Virus record (IMG/VR): IMGVR_UViG_3300008267_000003
Location: 1 to 64,000 of that record
From: a virus
Direction: 5' to 3' (one strand)
Length of the DNA: 64,000 nt
Shown here: positions 1-5,036 of the stretch, piece after piece
How positions within the stretch are numbered: position 1 is the stretch's first letter
Layout: every line of letters begins with the position of its first letter
Notes under the pieces: model-generated
The model's database searches: none
The model's input: the letters and a program-made list of their open reading frames with translations, nothing else
Told to the model about the DNA's origin: nothing
Position numbers and translations under genes: made by a program

Positions 1-1
1 C

Positions 2-130
2 TACGACTTCCTGGAAGCGCTGACATTCATCCTCAACTACGAGGAAGAGTATCCATCTGAGATCCGTCGTGAGCTGAAGGAGTTCATGCGTGACGGTGCC
101 CGTATGTTCGCAACCAAGGAGGCTGCATAA
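2..130 (+). CDS. 3' end of an unidentified gene (partial)
   Basis: An open frame enters from the left edge and stops with TAA at 128-130. The 42 visible residues are rich in Glu, Arg and aromatics and contain no motif I recognise. The stop overlaps the next start codon by one base (TAATG), so the two genes are translationally coupled, and an AAGGAGG ribosome site for the next gene lies inside its last codons (116-122). Base composition is more GC-rich by eye than the structural genes further right. Function unknown. Confidence 0.7.
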   Translation, partial: YDFLEALTFILNYEEEYPSEIRRELKEFMRDGARMFATKEAA

Positions 131-522
131 TGAATGCGTGGCAGTGGAAGATCCAGCAGCGAGTCAACGAGACTAAATTGATTGAAGGAGACAGCATGAG
201 TAAGCGTAAAGAGACCAAAGAAGAATTCGCGGCACGAGTAATTGAAGGCGTAGCCAAGGCACTGAGCAAACGAAAAGACCTGGTTGAAGCCGGCCGCAAA
301 GAACGTGAAGAAGCCCGTAAAGAAGCTCGCAGATTAGCAAGGGAGGCAGAAGACTTCGACAATATTGAACAAATCAAAGCCAAAATTCAAGAGTTAGAAG
401 CAGAACAGGAAGAAAACGAATATGGTTCTTTTGCTTATGACAGTGTAGACGCTGAACTGCAATTTTTATACGGAAAGTTAGATAAAATTAAAAAGCAAGG
501 GAGGCAGCATGAGTACTGGTGA
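130..522 (+). CDS. Small charged coiled-coil protein, two possible in-frame starts
   Basis: This 130-residue protein is very rich in Lys, Glu and Arg from about residue 23 to 95 and should be mostly alpha-helix or coiled coil; no enzymatic motif is visible. Two in-frame starts each have a good ribosome site. ATG at 130 follows AAGGAGG (116-122) with 7 bases of spacing, and ATG at 196 (Met23, giving 108 residues) follows GAAGGAG (184-190) with 5 bases. Both products could be made. The gene sits in a chain of overlapping small genes (2-1173), typical of phage early operons. Function unknown. Confidence 0.75.
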   Translation: MNAWQWKIQQRVNETKLIEGDSMSKRKETKEEFAARVIEGVAKALSKRKDLVEAGRKEREEARKEARRLAREAEDFDNIEQIKAKIQELEAEQEENEYGSFAYDSVDAELQFLYGKLDKIKKQGRQHEYW

Positions 523-682
523 ATATCTGACTCGTCTGCACATGGCCCGGGAGTCTATCTCGCAGGCCATTCAGGATCTGAACCAGGTTGATGGCCTGGT
601 GGCTGTGAAGGAAGAGCTGTGGAACTGCGCTAGTGAGATTGAGAGTGAGATGAGTGAACTGTTGTCATTGGAGGATGCATGA
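509..682 (+). CDS. Small hypothetical protein, 57 aa
   Basis: The reading frame opens with ATG at 509 just after GGGAGG (499-504) and ends with TGA at 680-682. It overlaps the end of the upstream gene by 14 bases and the start of the next by four bases (ATGA). The product is acidic and helical, with repeated Glu/Ser patterns near the C-terminus and one Cys. No family recognised. Overlaps on both sides and a strong ribosome site support it as real despite its size. Confidence 0.7.
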   Translation: MSTGEYLTRLHMARESISQAIQDLNQVDGLVAVKEELWNCASEIESEMSELLSLEDA

Positions 683-945
683 TTATTGAGCCATCAGATG
701 TAGCAGGGAGTCACCGCACCGGGACACTAAGCAATGTAACTGTGGCAGATATATCGCGGGTACTGGGCTTCGAGGCTAACATAGAGGATGACCCCTACAA
801 GGTGGTGAATAGCTGGGGGTTCACGGTAGACGGAGAACGTTGCGCTATCTGGGACTATAAAGGCAGCCACATGTACAACAGCTTCTCAACGTTTGGCCCT
901 AAGGCAGTATTTGAACAACTATTTGGAATGGAGAATGTACAATGA
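679..945 (+). CDS. Hypothetical protein, 88 aa
   Basis: The gene starts at an ATGA overlap with its upstream neighbour and ends in another overlap with the next gene. GGAGG (670-674) lies in front of the start. The protein has a mixed alpha/beta composition with several Trp, Gly and Asp residues (for example NSWGF and IWDYKG), suggesting a compact folded domain. I do not recognise the family. It belongs to the overlapping early-type operon. Confidence 0.7.
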   Translation: MIIEPSDVAGSHRTGTLSNVTVADISRVLGFEANIEDDPYKVVNSWGFTVDGERCAIWDYKGSHMYNSFSTFGPKAVFEQLFGMENVQ

Positions 946-1097
946 GCAACGTAATGAGCTGGACTGTGTTCCAACTGATGACGGACACAGCTGTCCTGGA
1001 GCAGGCACGGCATACTAACGAAGATGTTAAAGCAATCATGCTGCAGCTGGAGCGTAAGCTGGATGCCATCATCGCACGGGAGTCAGCTAATGCGTGA
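942..1097 (+). CDS. Small hypothetical protein, 51 aa
   Basis: This frame runs from ATG at 942 (overlapping the previous stop) to TGA at 1095-1097. The 51-residue product is mostly helical, with a heptad-like Leu/Ile pattern in its second half, and could be a small regulator or a partner subunit. The next gene starts eight bases before this one stops. The coupling is the main support; no family is recognised. Confidence 0.6.
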   Translation: MSNVMSWTVFQLMTDTAVLEQARHTNEDVKAIMLQLERKLDAIIARESANA

Positions 1098-1173
1098 TGT
1101 CGATGACTACGTAGTGGCAGTCTGTATCTTCGCTGCGGGCTTCGTACTGGGCATGCTGGTGTTTTCTGCCTAG
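1090..1173 (+). CDS. 27-residue single-span membrane peptide
   Basis: ATG at 1090 to TAG at 1171-1173 encodes a short peptide with an acidic N-terminus (MRDVDD) followed by about 19 hydrophobic residues, enough for one membrane span. It overlaps the preceding gene by eight bases and is the last gene of the leftmost operon. Phage early operons often end in tiny membrane peptides, but no homologue is recognised. The size makes the call tentative. Confidence 0.5.
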   Translation: MRDVDDYVVAVCIFAAGFVLGMLVFSA

Positions 1174-1296
1174 ATAGCTTTTTAGCCAAAAGCCACTGCG
1201 GCAGCCTGCCCTAAGCCCGCGCCCGGGGGGGCCAAATGGCTGCGGCGGCCTCTAGTCAGCTACGGCCGTATACTAGCCCTCCGCTGGATACACCCA

Positions 1297-1326
1297 TATA
1301 CCTCTGTATACCTCTGTATATGGCTG
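1297..1326 (+). repeat. Short direct repeats with flanking inverted repeat
   Basis: TATACCTCTG occurs twice head to tail (1297-1306 and 1307-1316) and is followed by the related TATATGGCTG (1317-1326). An inverted repeat, CCATATAC (1294-1301) and GTATATGG (1316-1323), spans the repeats, with partial complementarity continuing outward (TACAC and GTGTA). Such an iteron-like arrangement is compatible with a DNA-binding-protein site. This is seen in sequence only; no known site is matched. Confidence 0.5.
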
Positions 1327-1328
1327 TG

Positions 1329-1374
1329 TAAGGCTTCTTAAATCAAGCCTTATCCCGTTATGGCTCGATTTAAG
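1329..1374 (+). repeat. Two mutually exclusive hairpins
   Basis: Two inverted repeats share bases. Hairpin A pairs TAAGGCTT (1329-1336) with AAGCCTTA (1345-1352). Hairpin B pairs 1337-1349 with 1362-1374 (13 base pairs with one mismatch). Bases 1345-1349 take part in both, so only one can form at a time. There is no T-run after either, so these are not plain terminators. The arrangement resembles an attenuator or RNA switch, or a two-fold protein-binding site. Confidence 0.5.
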
Positions 1375-1395
1375 CGCACGCGGGGGGCAAAATGG

Positions 1396-1424
1396 TTGAC
1401 TTTTCTGTAATTCCTGTTTACACT
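1396..1424 (+). promoter_or_regulatory. Sigma70-like early promoter
   Basis: TTGACT (1396-1401) and TACACT (1419-1424) are separated by 17 bases, the optimal spacing for the host vegetative RNA polymerase. The only downstream target before the convergent minus-strand gene is the 60-residue gene at 1482, giving a leader of about 50 bases. Confidence 0.65.
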
Positions 1425-1481
1425 GAATTTTTTTCACGCAAAAAATCATCCCAATATGCATGTTACTAATTTATTAACACA

Positions 1482-1664
1482 ATGAGATATCTGCTGTATG
1501 ATGATGATGGGGTGTTGCTGCGTAAGTTCTGGAGTAGAGAGGCTGCAGAGAAGTTCCTGCAAGATGGCTATAGAGTCGTTGAGTTGAAGAAACCTAAGAG
1601 GGTACGTAATCCTAGAGTTTCTGTATCAGAGATGTTTGCTGATCTTGGTGAGCCTCCTTTTTGA
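1482..1664 (+). CDS. Hypothetical 60-residue early protein
   Basis: The product begins with hydrophobic and acidic residues (MRYLLYDDDG) and has a basic middle (KKPKRVRNPR). It resembles small phage proteins of unknown role; no family is assigned. A good promoter lies at 1396-1424. The ribosome site is weak, with no clear purine run before the ATG. It ends two bases before the stop of a convergent minus-strand gene (1666-1914). Confidence 0.6.
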   Translation: MRYLLYDDDGVLLRKFWSREAAEKFLQDGYRVVELKKPKRVRNPRVSVSEMFADLGEPPF

Positions 1665-1665
1665 T

Positions 1666-1914
1666 CTATTTCTTGACTTCCTTTTCATCTTGTTTTTTTA
1701 CTACATTTCTGAGTCCAGGATCCTTCTCTAGATCTGGAAGCTTCATACCAGACATCCCAGAAGCCATTACAGCATCAGAAGGCATATCAACTCCATACTT
1801 ACTTTTGAATTTTGACTGCCACGAAACTCCACCACCCCCACCACCATCAGCTTCTGGTTGCCTGTATTGCTTGGGTTCTGATACTTCGTTAATGTAATCT
1901 GCGAATCGTTTCAT
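1666..1914 (-). CDS. Small late-type protein (82 aa) on the minus strand
   Basis: The protein starts MKRFADYINEV, an N-terminal style seen in many small virion-associated proteins of marine T4-like phages. It has a six-Gly run (about residues 24-29) and a Lys/Glu-rich tail. AGGG lies about 10 bases before the ATG. A perfect T4-like late promoter box, TATAAATA read on the minus strand, lies at 1954-1947, about 33 bases upstream. That late box on an isolated minus-strand gene suggests a structural or packaged protein; this is inference, and no homologue is confirmed. Confidence 0.65.
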   Translation of the reverse strand: MKRFADYINEVSEPKQYRQPEADGGGGGGVSWQSKFKSKYGVDMPSDAVMASGMSGMKLPDLEKDPGLRNVVKKQDEKEVKK

Positions 1915-1933
1915 TTGTTAACCCTGATATATG

Positions 1934-1962
1934 TTGACCTATATTGTATTTATACGTATAAT
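1934..1962 (+). promoter_or_regulatory. Strong sigma70-like early promoter
   Basis: TTGACC (1934-1939) and TATAAT (1957-1962) are separated by exactly 17 bases. It should drive the operon of small genes starting at about 2007. Its spacer contains the minus-strand late box TATAAATA (1954-1947), so rightward early and leftward late transcription start from overlapping DNA. Confidence 0.75.
1947..1954 (-). promoter_or_regulatory. T4-like late promoter box (TATAAATA)
   Basis: The plus-strand TATTTATA at 1947-1954 reads TATAAATA on the minus strand, the T4 late promoter consensus recognised by the phage gp55 sigma factor with gp33. It sits about 33 bases upstream of the minus-strand gene ending at 1666, a suitable distance. 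The genome encodes gp33 (8124-8360), which fits this class of promoter. Confidence 0.6.
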
Positions 1963-2006
1963 CACTTTGTTGGGTTTCTGAATACTATTATTACGGGGTA
2001 ATGATT

Positions 2007-2198
2007 ATGTTTAAATATATTGAAGATCTAGATAGGCATATATTGGATAAGAGGTGTGATAAGATGCTGAATGACATTATTCATCAAGTCAATACACGCT
2101 TTGGTAAGGCGACTAAGAAACTATCACGTAATGATTACAACCACATGCGTATGAAGCTGAGGGAAGAGCTTGATTGCTGGTATTGTGATGAATACTAA
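2007..2198 (+). CDS. Hypothetical early protein, 63 aa
   Basis: A helical, charged protein with the pattern FKYIEDLDRHILDKRC near the N-terminus and two Cys at the C-terminus (CWYC). Two starts are possible: ATG at 2001 and ATG at 2007. GGGG at 1995-1998 is eight bases from 2007 but only two from 2001, so 2007 is chosen. It is the first gene behind the strong promoter at 1934-1962. No family is recognised. Confidence 0.65.
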   Translation: MFKYIEDLDRHILDKRCDKMLNDIIHQVNTRFGKATKKLSRNDYNHMRMKLREELDCWYCDEY

Positions 2199-2213
2199 TT
2201 AATGGAGTATATG

Positions 2214-2450
2214 ATGCTGGTACCAAAGACGTATCAACTGCTGGAGCGTTGTATAGAGGATGGGATTGCAATGGGGTATACCAGAGCCTTTAAACATGAT
2301 AGTTGTCCCAGCGAAGATACTATCAAAGACAATATCCAACGGGAAGTAATGAATGAGATTCATCAGTGGTTTGATATTAAAGAACTTAGTATTGATAAGA
2401 ATCGCAGAATCGATAAGACAATCAGAAAACACTTCGGAGTTGAAGAATGA
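2214..2450 (+). CDS. Conserved phage hypothetical (DGIAxGYTRAxKH type), C-terminal HFGVE
   Basis: Contains CIEDGIAMGYTRAFKH, a pattern I associate with small conserved proteins of marine T4-like phages, and ends RKHFGVEE. The start at 2214 is preferred because GGAG (2204-2207) lies six bases upstream; 2202 and 2211 are alternative in-frame ATGs. Its HFGVE ending recurs in neighbours (2671-2871, 3316-3534 and, degenerate, 3056-3319), suggesting a small family grown by duplication. Function unknown. Confidence 0.7.
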   Translation: MLVPKTYQLLERCIEDGIAMGYTRAFKHDSCPSEDTIKDNIQREVMNEIHQWFDIKELSIDKNRRIDKTIRKHFGVEE

Positions 2451-2674
2451 ACATAACAGAACTTTTTGAACAACAAATTGCAGGTGGTGCCACAGACAAC
2501 TTTTTCTATGGCACTGAGATTGACGGCACTGTGAGGATTGAACGGCATCGTGGCACAATTGATTCACTGAGATTGACAGGACTAGAGTTTGATAGAATGA
2601 TGGGATCTACTCCGTTCTTTAGACCCTGTGCTTACGATGAACAGGGTGGTGAGCAGGGCTGGGCTGAACGATGA
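2447..2674 (+). CDS. Hypothetical protein, 75 aa
   Basis: Overlaps the upstream stop by four bases and the next start by four bases, so it is translationally coupled on both sides. The product has an IDGTVRIERHRGTIDSLRLTG stretch (in two parts: IDGTVRIERH and RGTIDSLRLTG) that looks like a small beta-rich fold, and ends with Gly/Glu residues. No family recognised. GGAGTTGAAG before the start contributes a ribosome site. Confidence 0.65.
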   Translation: MNITELFEQQIAGGATDNFFYGTEIDGTVRIERHRGTIDSLRLTGLEFDRMMGSTPFFRPCAYDEQGGEQGWAER

Positions 2675-2871
2675 ACGAACGAATCCGAGAACTTGAATCT
2701 CAATGTTGGGAACCACGACAGTATGGTCCTGCTTGGTTCGACTCAGAAAAGTTCGCCGAGTTGATTGTTCGGGAATGTATTGAACAAGTTATTACTGGAC
2801 CAAACGGACCTGCTTATTATGCTGTGGAAGCGGCTTTACGATTAAAGGAACATTTTGGAGTTGAACTATGA
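2671..2871 (+). CDS. Conserved small phage protein (FAELIVREC / KEHFGVE family)
   Basis: The 66-residue product has a central FAELIVRECIE helix and ends KEHFGVEL. This combination is common in small hypothetical proteins of tailed phages. It is paralogous to the gene at 3316-3534, which has FADLILKECLD and ends EKHFGIEK. It overlaps neighbours on both sides by four bases. Biochemical role unknown. Confidence 0.75.
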   Translation: MNERIRELESQCWEPRQYGPAWFDSEKFAELIVRECIEQVITGPNGPAYYAVEAALRLKEHFGVEL

Positions 2872-3056
2872 ATGACCAAGTGATGCGAGCCAGATGCGAA
2901 GCCTTGGTCGTAGCAATGGTAGGTCAAGAACTTGCACCTCGGTGGTGGACTGGTCCCAACAAGGCATTTGGCGGTGATACGCCAGAACAGATGTACTCTG
3001 TGGCACCCAGTGCTGTGTATGCCTACTTGATGAAAAGCGCAGAAGGAGAGTGGTGA
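2868..3056 (+). CDS. Conserved small phage protein (WWxxPNKAF type)
   Basis: The 62-residue product contains RWWTGPNKAFGGDTPEQM followed by a helical VYAYLMKSAEGEW ending. This Trp-Pro-Asn-Lys-Ala-Phe pattern recurs in small phage proteins and is vaguely reminiscent of the C-terminal domain of some Xre/ParS-type antitoxins, but too little is present for a functional call. Overlaps the previous gene by four bases, and its TGA overlaps the following ATG by one base. Confidence 0.7.
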   Translation: MNDQVMRARCEALVVAMVGQELAPRWWTGPNKAFGGDTPEQMYSVAPSAVYAYLMKSAEGEW

Positions 3057-3319
3057 TGAACAGACTGGAAATACTAGAAGAAGTATATGGCAAATGTGAG
3101 TGGTCGGAATCAGCCCTGACAAATCTTCTGCGTGTGATGGAACTTACCAGAGAAGATGAACGCATACATCAGATGCAGAACATGGAAGAACATCAGCGAT
3201 TTTTGGTAGAGCAGATTGTTGACCTCTTGATGATTCAGCATCAAGCCGTAGCCGGAGACCATAACTATTGGCATGTGGCTGCGAACCTGATTAAGGCAGA
3301 ATATGGAGTACAAGAATGA
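3056..3319 (+). CDS. Hypothetical protein, 87 aa
   Basis: A helical, charged protein with many Met and Gln residues, ending IKAEYGVQE, a degenerate form of the HFGVE ending of its neighbours. ATG at 3056 (overlapping the upstream TGA) is preferred to the GTG at 3050 because AAGGAGAG (3042-3049) is correctly spaced for it. It is part of the coupled operon running from 2007 to about 3910. Confidence 0.65.
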   Translation: MNRLEILEEVYGKCEWSESALTNLLRVMELTREDERIHQMQNMEEHQRFLVEQIVDLLMIQHQAVAGDHNYWHVAANLIKAEYGVQE

Positions 3320-3534
3320 ATATTATTGAAGACCTGGCAGCTAAAGCAAGAACGAGTGTACCTGATGGCCTAGAGGTGGATGTTTGGGTTGCACAGTATA
3401 ATAAAAATTTTGCCGACTTGATCTTGAAGGAATGTTTGGATCTGTGCTATAATAATGGCATGAATGATTCCCTGTATGAAGGTCAGCTGAAGGCTGCAGG
3501 GTATATCGAAAAGCACTTTGGGATTGAGAAATGA
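3316..3534 (+). CDS. Conserved small phage protein, paralogue of 2671-2871
   Basis: The 72-residue product has FADLILKECLDLC and ends GYIEKHFGIEK, matching the layout of the gene at 2671-2871. It has four-base overlaps with both neighbours. The duplicated family in one operon suggests related small proteins acting on the host or in nucleotide metabolism, but there is no direct evidence of function. Confidence 0.75.
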   Translation: MNIIEDLAAKARTSVPDGLEVDVWVAQYNKNFADLILKECLDLCYNNGMNDSLYEGQLKAAGYIEKHFGIEK

Positions 3535-3731
3535 TTGAAACTAGCACACGCAAAGCAAAGTTCATGTACCTAAAACCATATTGCCATCACTCTAAAGAAC
3601 ACGACTGCATGGAAGTGACTGAGTGGTCAAACGGTGAAGGGGTAGATGTCAACATTGACGATAAAAAGCACTTCTCTCTAACCTGGGGAGAGTTGGAAGC
3701 ACTCCAGGTATTAATTAATTACAAGGAATAA
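3531..3731 (+). CDS. Hypothetical protein, 66 aa
   Basis: Starts four bases before the upstream stop. The product contains several Cys/His residues near the N-terminus (YCHHSKEHDC) and a beta-rich middle, then an acidic helical end. The Cys-His cluster could bind a metal, but a zinc motif is not clear. No family recognised. Confidence 0.65.
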   Translation: MIETSTRKAKFMYLKPYCHHSKEHDCMEVTEWSNGEGVDVNIDDKKHFSLTWGELEALQVLINYKE

Positions 3732-3733
3732 TT

Positions 3734-3910
3734 ATGATATATAGAATTATAGGCTGGTTCAAAGCAAACTGGAAACCAATTGGATATACCATTGGTATTA
3801 TTAATATATTGAGCGGACTGTCAGATATCATGACAGGTAGCTATTTAATGGGTGGATTTTGGATTGGTCTTGGATCGTTTATTATCTACGATGCCTGGAC
3901 AGCAAACTAG
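3734..3910 (+). CDS. Small membrane protein, 58 aa
   Basis: ATG at 3734 to TAG at 3908-3910. AAGGA (3723-3727) gives a good ribosome site three bases after the upstream stop region. The product has two hydrophobic segments (roughly residues 17-33 and 38-52) and a short basic N-terminus with Trp, so it is probably a two-span inner-membrane protein. Its TAG shares the CTAG palindrome with the stop of the convergent frame on the minus strand (3907-4104). Function unknown. Confidence 0.65.
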   Translation: MIYRIIGWFKANWKPIGYTIGIINILSGLSDIMTGSYLMGGFWIGLGSFIIYDAWTAN

Positions 3911-4104
3911 AACGTACTGTTGGGAGTTAAGTAATCCTTGTACGTACACGATGCACTAACCTTAGTACCTTTGAGAGTCAATGCAGATACCGCCCTATCT
4001 TTTTCAGCAAGGCACTCAGCTTCGGTCCTATATAAATTGAATACAGAACCCTTATGATTGTTTGGCGTCTCTATAGAGAGTACTACTAATAAAAGCATCC
4101 ACAT
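3907..4104 (-). CDS. Possible small secreted or membrane-anchored protein (minus strand)
   Basis: The 65-residue frame starts with a short hydrophobic segment (MWMLLLVVLS), followed by a polar domain with two Cys and a RTEAECLAEKDRAV pattern typical of small exported phage proteins. A longer frame to 4209 exists but would run over the plus-strand gene at 4120. No clear ribosome site is visible, so the call is tentative. If real, it lies between two plus-strand genes and shares its stop palindrome with the left one. Confidence 0.45.
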   Translation of the reverse strand: MWMLLLVVLSIETPNNHKGSVFNLYRTEAECLAEKDRAVSALTLKGTKVSASCTYKDYLTPNSTF

Positions 4105-4119
4105 ACAGGTATTTATCAA

Positions 4120-4302
4120 ATGATTAGGAAAATAAGACAGTGTTGCAACAACGAATGTAACAACAATACCCACTGCGAAGAAGATGCGTGGAGACGCTAC
4201 CAGAAACAACGTATGGAAATGTATAAACTACTGTTGTCTAGCAAGGTGTTCCTATATACACTAGGGATTGTTATTGGCTTTATTATTGGAAAATTAACAT
4301 GA
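4120..4302 (+). CDS. Small Cys-rich protein with C-terminal membrane span
   Basis: The 60-residue product has a polar N-terminal half with four Cys and many Asn/Arg residues, then a hydrophobic segment (about residues 43-57: VFLYTLGIVIGFIIG), so it looks like a tail-anchored membrane protein. The ribosome site is weak. It overlaps the following phosphatase-like gene by four bases, which supports translation. No family recognised. Confidence 0.55.
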   Translation: MIRKIRQCCNNECNNNTHCEEDAWRRYQKQRMEMYKLLLSSKVFLYTLGIVIGFIIGKLT

Positions 4303-4709
4303 GATATAGTACCAAAGGTATTCATAGTAATAGCTTTCAAGGAGACTACAAGCGTGTTCTTACTGTATGTTCTGCTGGTATCCTACGCTCAGCAACTGCT
4401 GCTCACGTCCTTTGCGGTGATCCATGGAATTGCAACACTAGAAACGCTGGGACAGCTTCCTATGCCCTTATTCCTGTGACAGAGGACTTGCTGATGTGGG
4501 CTGATGAGATTGTCTGCATGGAGAGTGAGCATGCAATCCATGTACGCGATAAGATGATGGAATGGATGATTCCCGAGAAACGAATCATCACACTCAACAT
4601 CGAAGACATCTACGATTACAGAAATCCAGAGCTCATTCAATTAATCAAAGACGGGTACGAAGCAGCACACGCACTCGATCCAATTATAACCGATGAAGAG
4701 GATGAATAG
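4299..4709 (+). CDS. Predicted protein tyrosine phosphatase (low-molecular-weight type)
   Basis: The catalytic P-loop of the low-molecular-weight phosphatase fold is present: Cys24-SAGIL-Arg30-Ser31, preceded by a beta strand (RVLTVC). It is followed by NAGTASYA and WADEIVCMESEH, as in the predicted tyrosine phosphatases of COG4551. In this fold the Cys forms a phospho-enzyme intermediate and the Arg binds phosphate. The target is unknown; dephosphorylation of a host protein is possible. Overlaps the previous gene by four bases; the next gene begins two bases after its stop. Confidence 0.75.
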   Translation: MRYSTKGIHSNSFQGDYKRVLTVCSAGILRSATAAHVLCGDPWNCNTRNAGTASYALIPVTEDLLMWADEIVCMESEHAIHVRDKMMEWMIPEKRIITLNIEDIYDYRNPELIQLIKDGYEAAHALDPIITDEEDE

Positions 4710-4711
4710 AC

Positions 4712-4930
4712 ATGCCATGTATTACTGTATCCAAAGAGATTGACATTGATGTTGATATCGAAGAATTTGATGATCATGACTTGCTAGACGAGCTTGAGTC
4801 TCGAGGTCTTGGAATGTCATCTGAAAGCATCAAGATAATTGAAAAGATATGGCAGCTACGCAGAACCAACCAACCGTATGATCATCTGATGGATGATTTG
4901 ATTGGATCGGCCATAGGAAAACTGGTGTAG
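4712..4930 (+). CDS. Hypothetical acidic protein, 72 aa
   Basis: The first third is very acidic, with alternating Asp/Ile/Val (a beta strand with charged edge), followed by DLLDELESRG, then a basic helical tail. Similar acidic N-terminal small proteins occur in many phages, without assigned function. It closes the operon; a small hairpin (4935-4949) follows the stop. Confidence 0.65.
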   Translation: MPCITVSKEIDIDVDIEEFDDHDLLDELESRGLGMSSESIKIIEKIWQLRRTNQPYDHLMDDLIGSAIGKLV

Positions 4931-4934
4931 AATA

Positions 4935-4949
4935 CCGCAGAAACTGCGG
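4935..4949 (+). terminator. Small hairpin after the early operon
   Basis: CCGCAG (4935-4940) and CTGCGG (4944-4949) form a perfect 6-base-pair stem with an AAA loop, five bases after the stop of the 72-residue gene. No T-run follows, so it may be a weak or Rho-dependent terminator, or an mRNA 3' stabiliser. Confidence 0.4.
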
Positions 4950-4963
4950 GTTGGATGAGACTG

Positions 4964-4992
4964 TTGACTTAATATCGTTTAATGTTGAGAAT
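4964..4992 (+). promoter_or_regulatory. Sigma70-like promoter for the DUF932 gene
   Basis: TTGACT (4964-4969) and GAGAAT (4987-4992) are separated by 17 bases. The -10 matches 4 of 6 consensus positions. The gene at 5037 begins 45 bases downstream and has GGAGA as its ribosome site. Confidence 0.5.
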
Positions 4993-5036
4993 AGTCAATG
5001 TTGTATCACATTTAATTCACTTTTTGGAGATATATT

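Larger units (their letters stand above)
1174..1481. other. Non-coding region with GC-rich island and nested palindromes
   Basis: These roughly 300 bases hold no convincing gene. By eye a strongly GC-rich patch (about 1197-1270) sits in an otherwise AT-rich genome and includes the 10-base palindrome TACGGCCGTA (1261-1270). It is followed by direct repeats (1297-1326), two inverted repeats that share an arm (1329-1374), and a sigma70-like promoter (1396-1424). Just after the upstream stop, GCTTTT and AAAAGC (1177-1193) could form a small hairpin. The region probably ends one transcript and starts another. An origin or protein-binding site is possible but unproven. Confidence 0.6.

Noticed and set aside
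1273-1461. Minus-strand open frame of 62 codons in the palindromic region
   Set aside because: It runs over repeats and the promoter, has no ribosome site and a composition unlike its neighbours.
4110-4117. GATAAATA on the minus strand before the frame ending at 3907
   Set aside because: It is only about six bases from the preferred start, so no leader would be left; likely chance.
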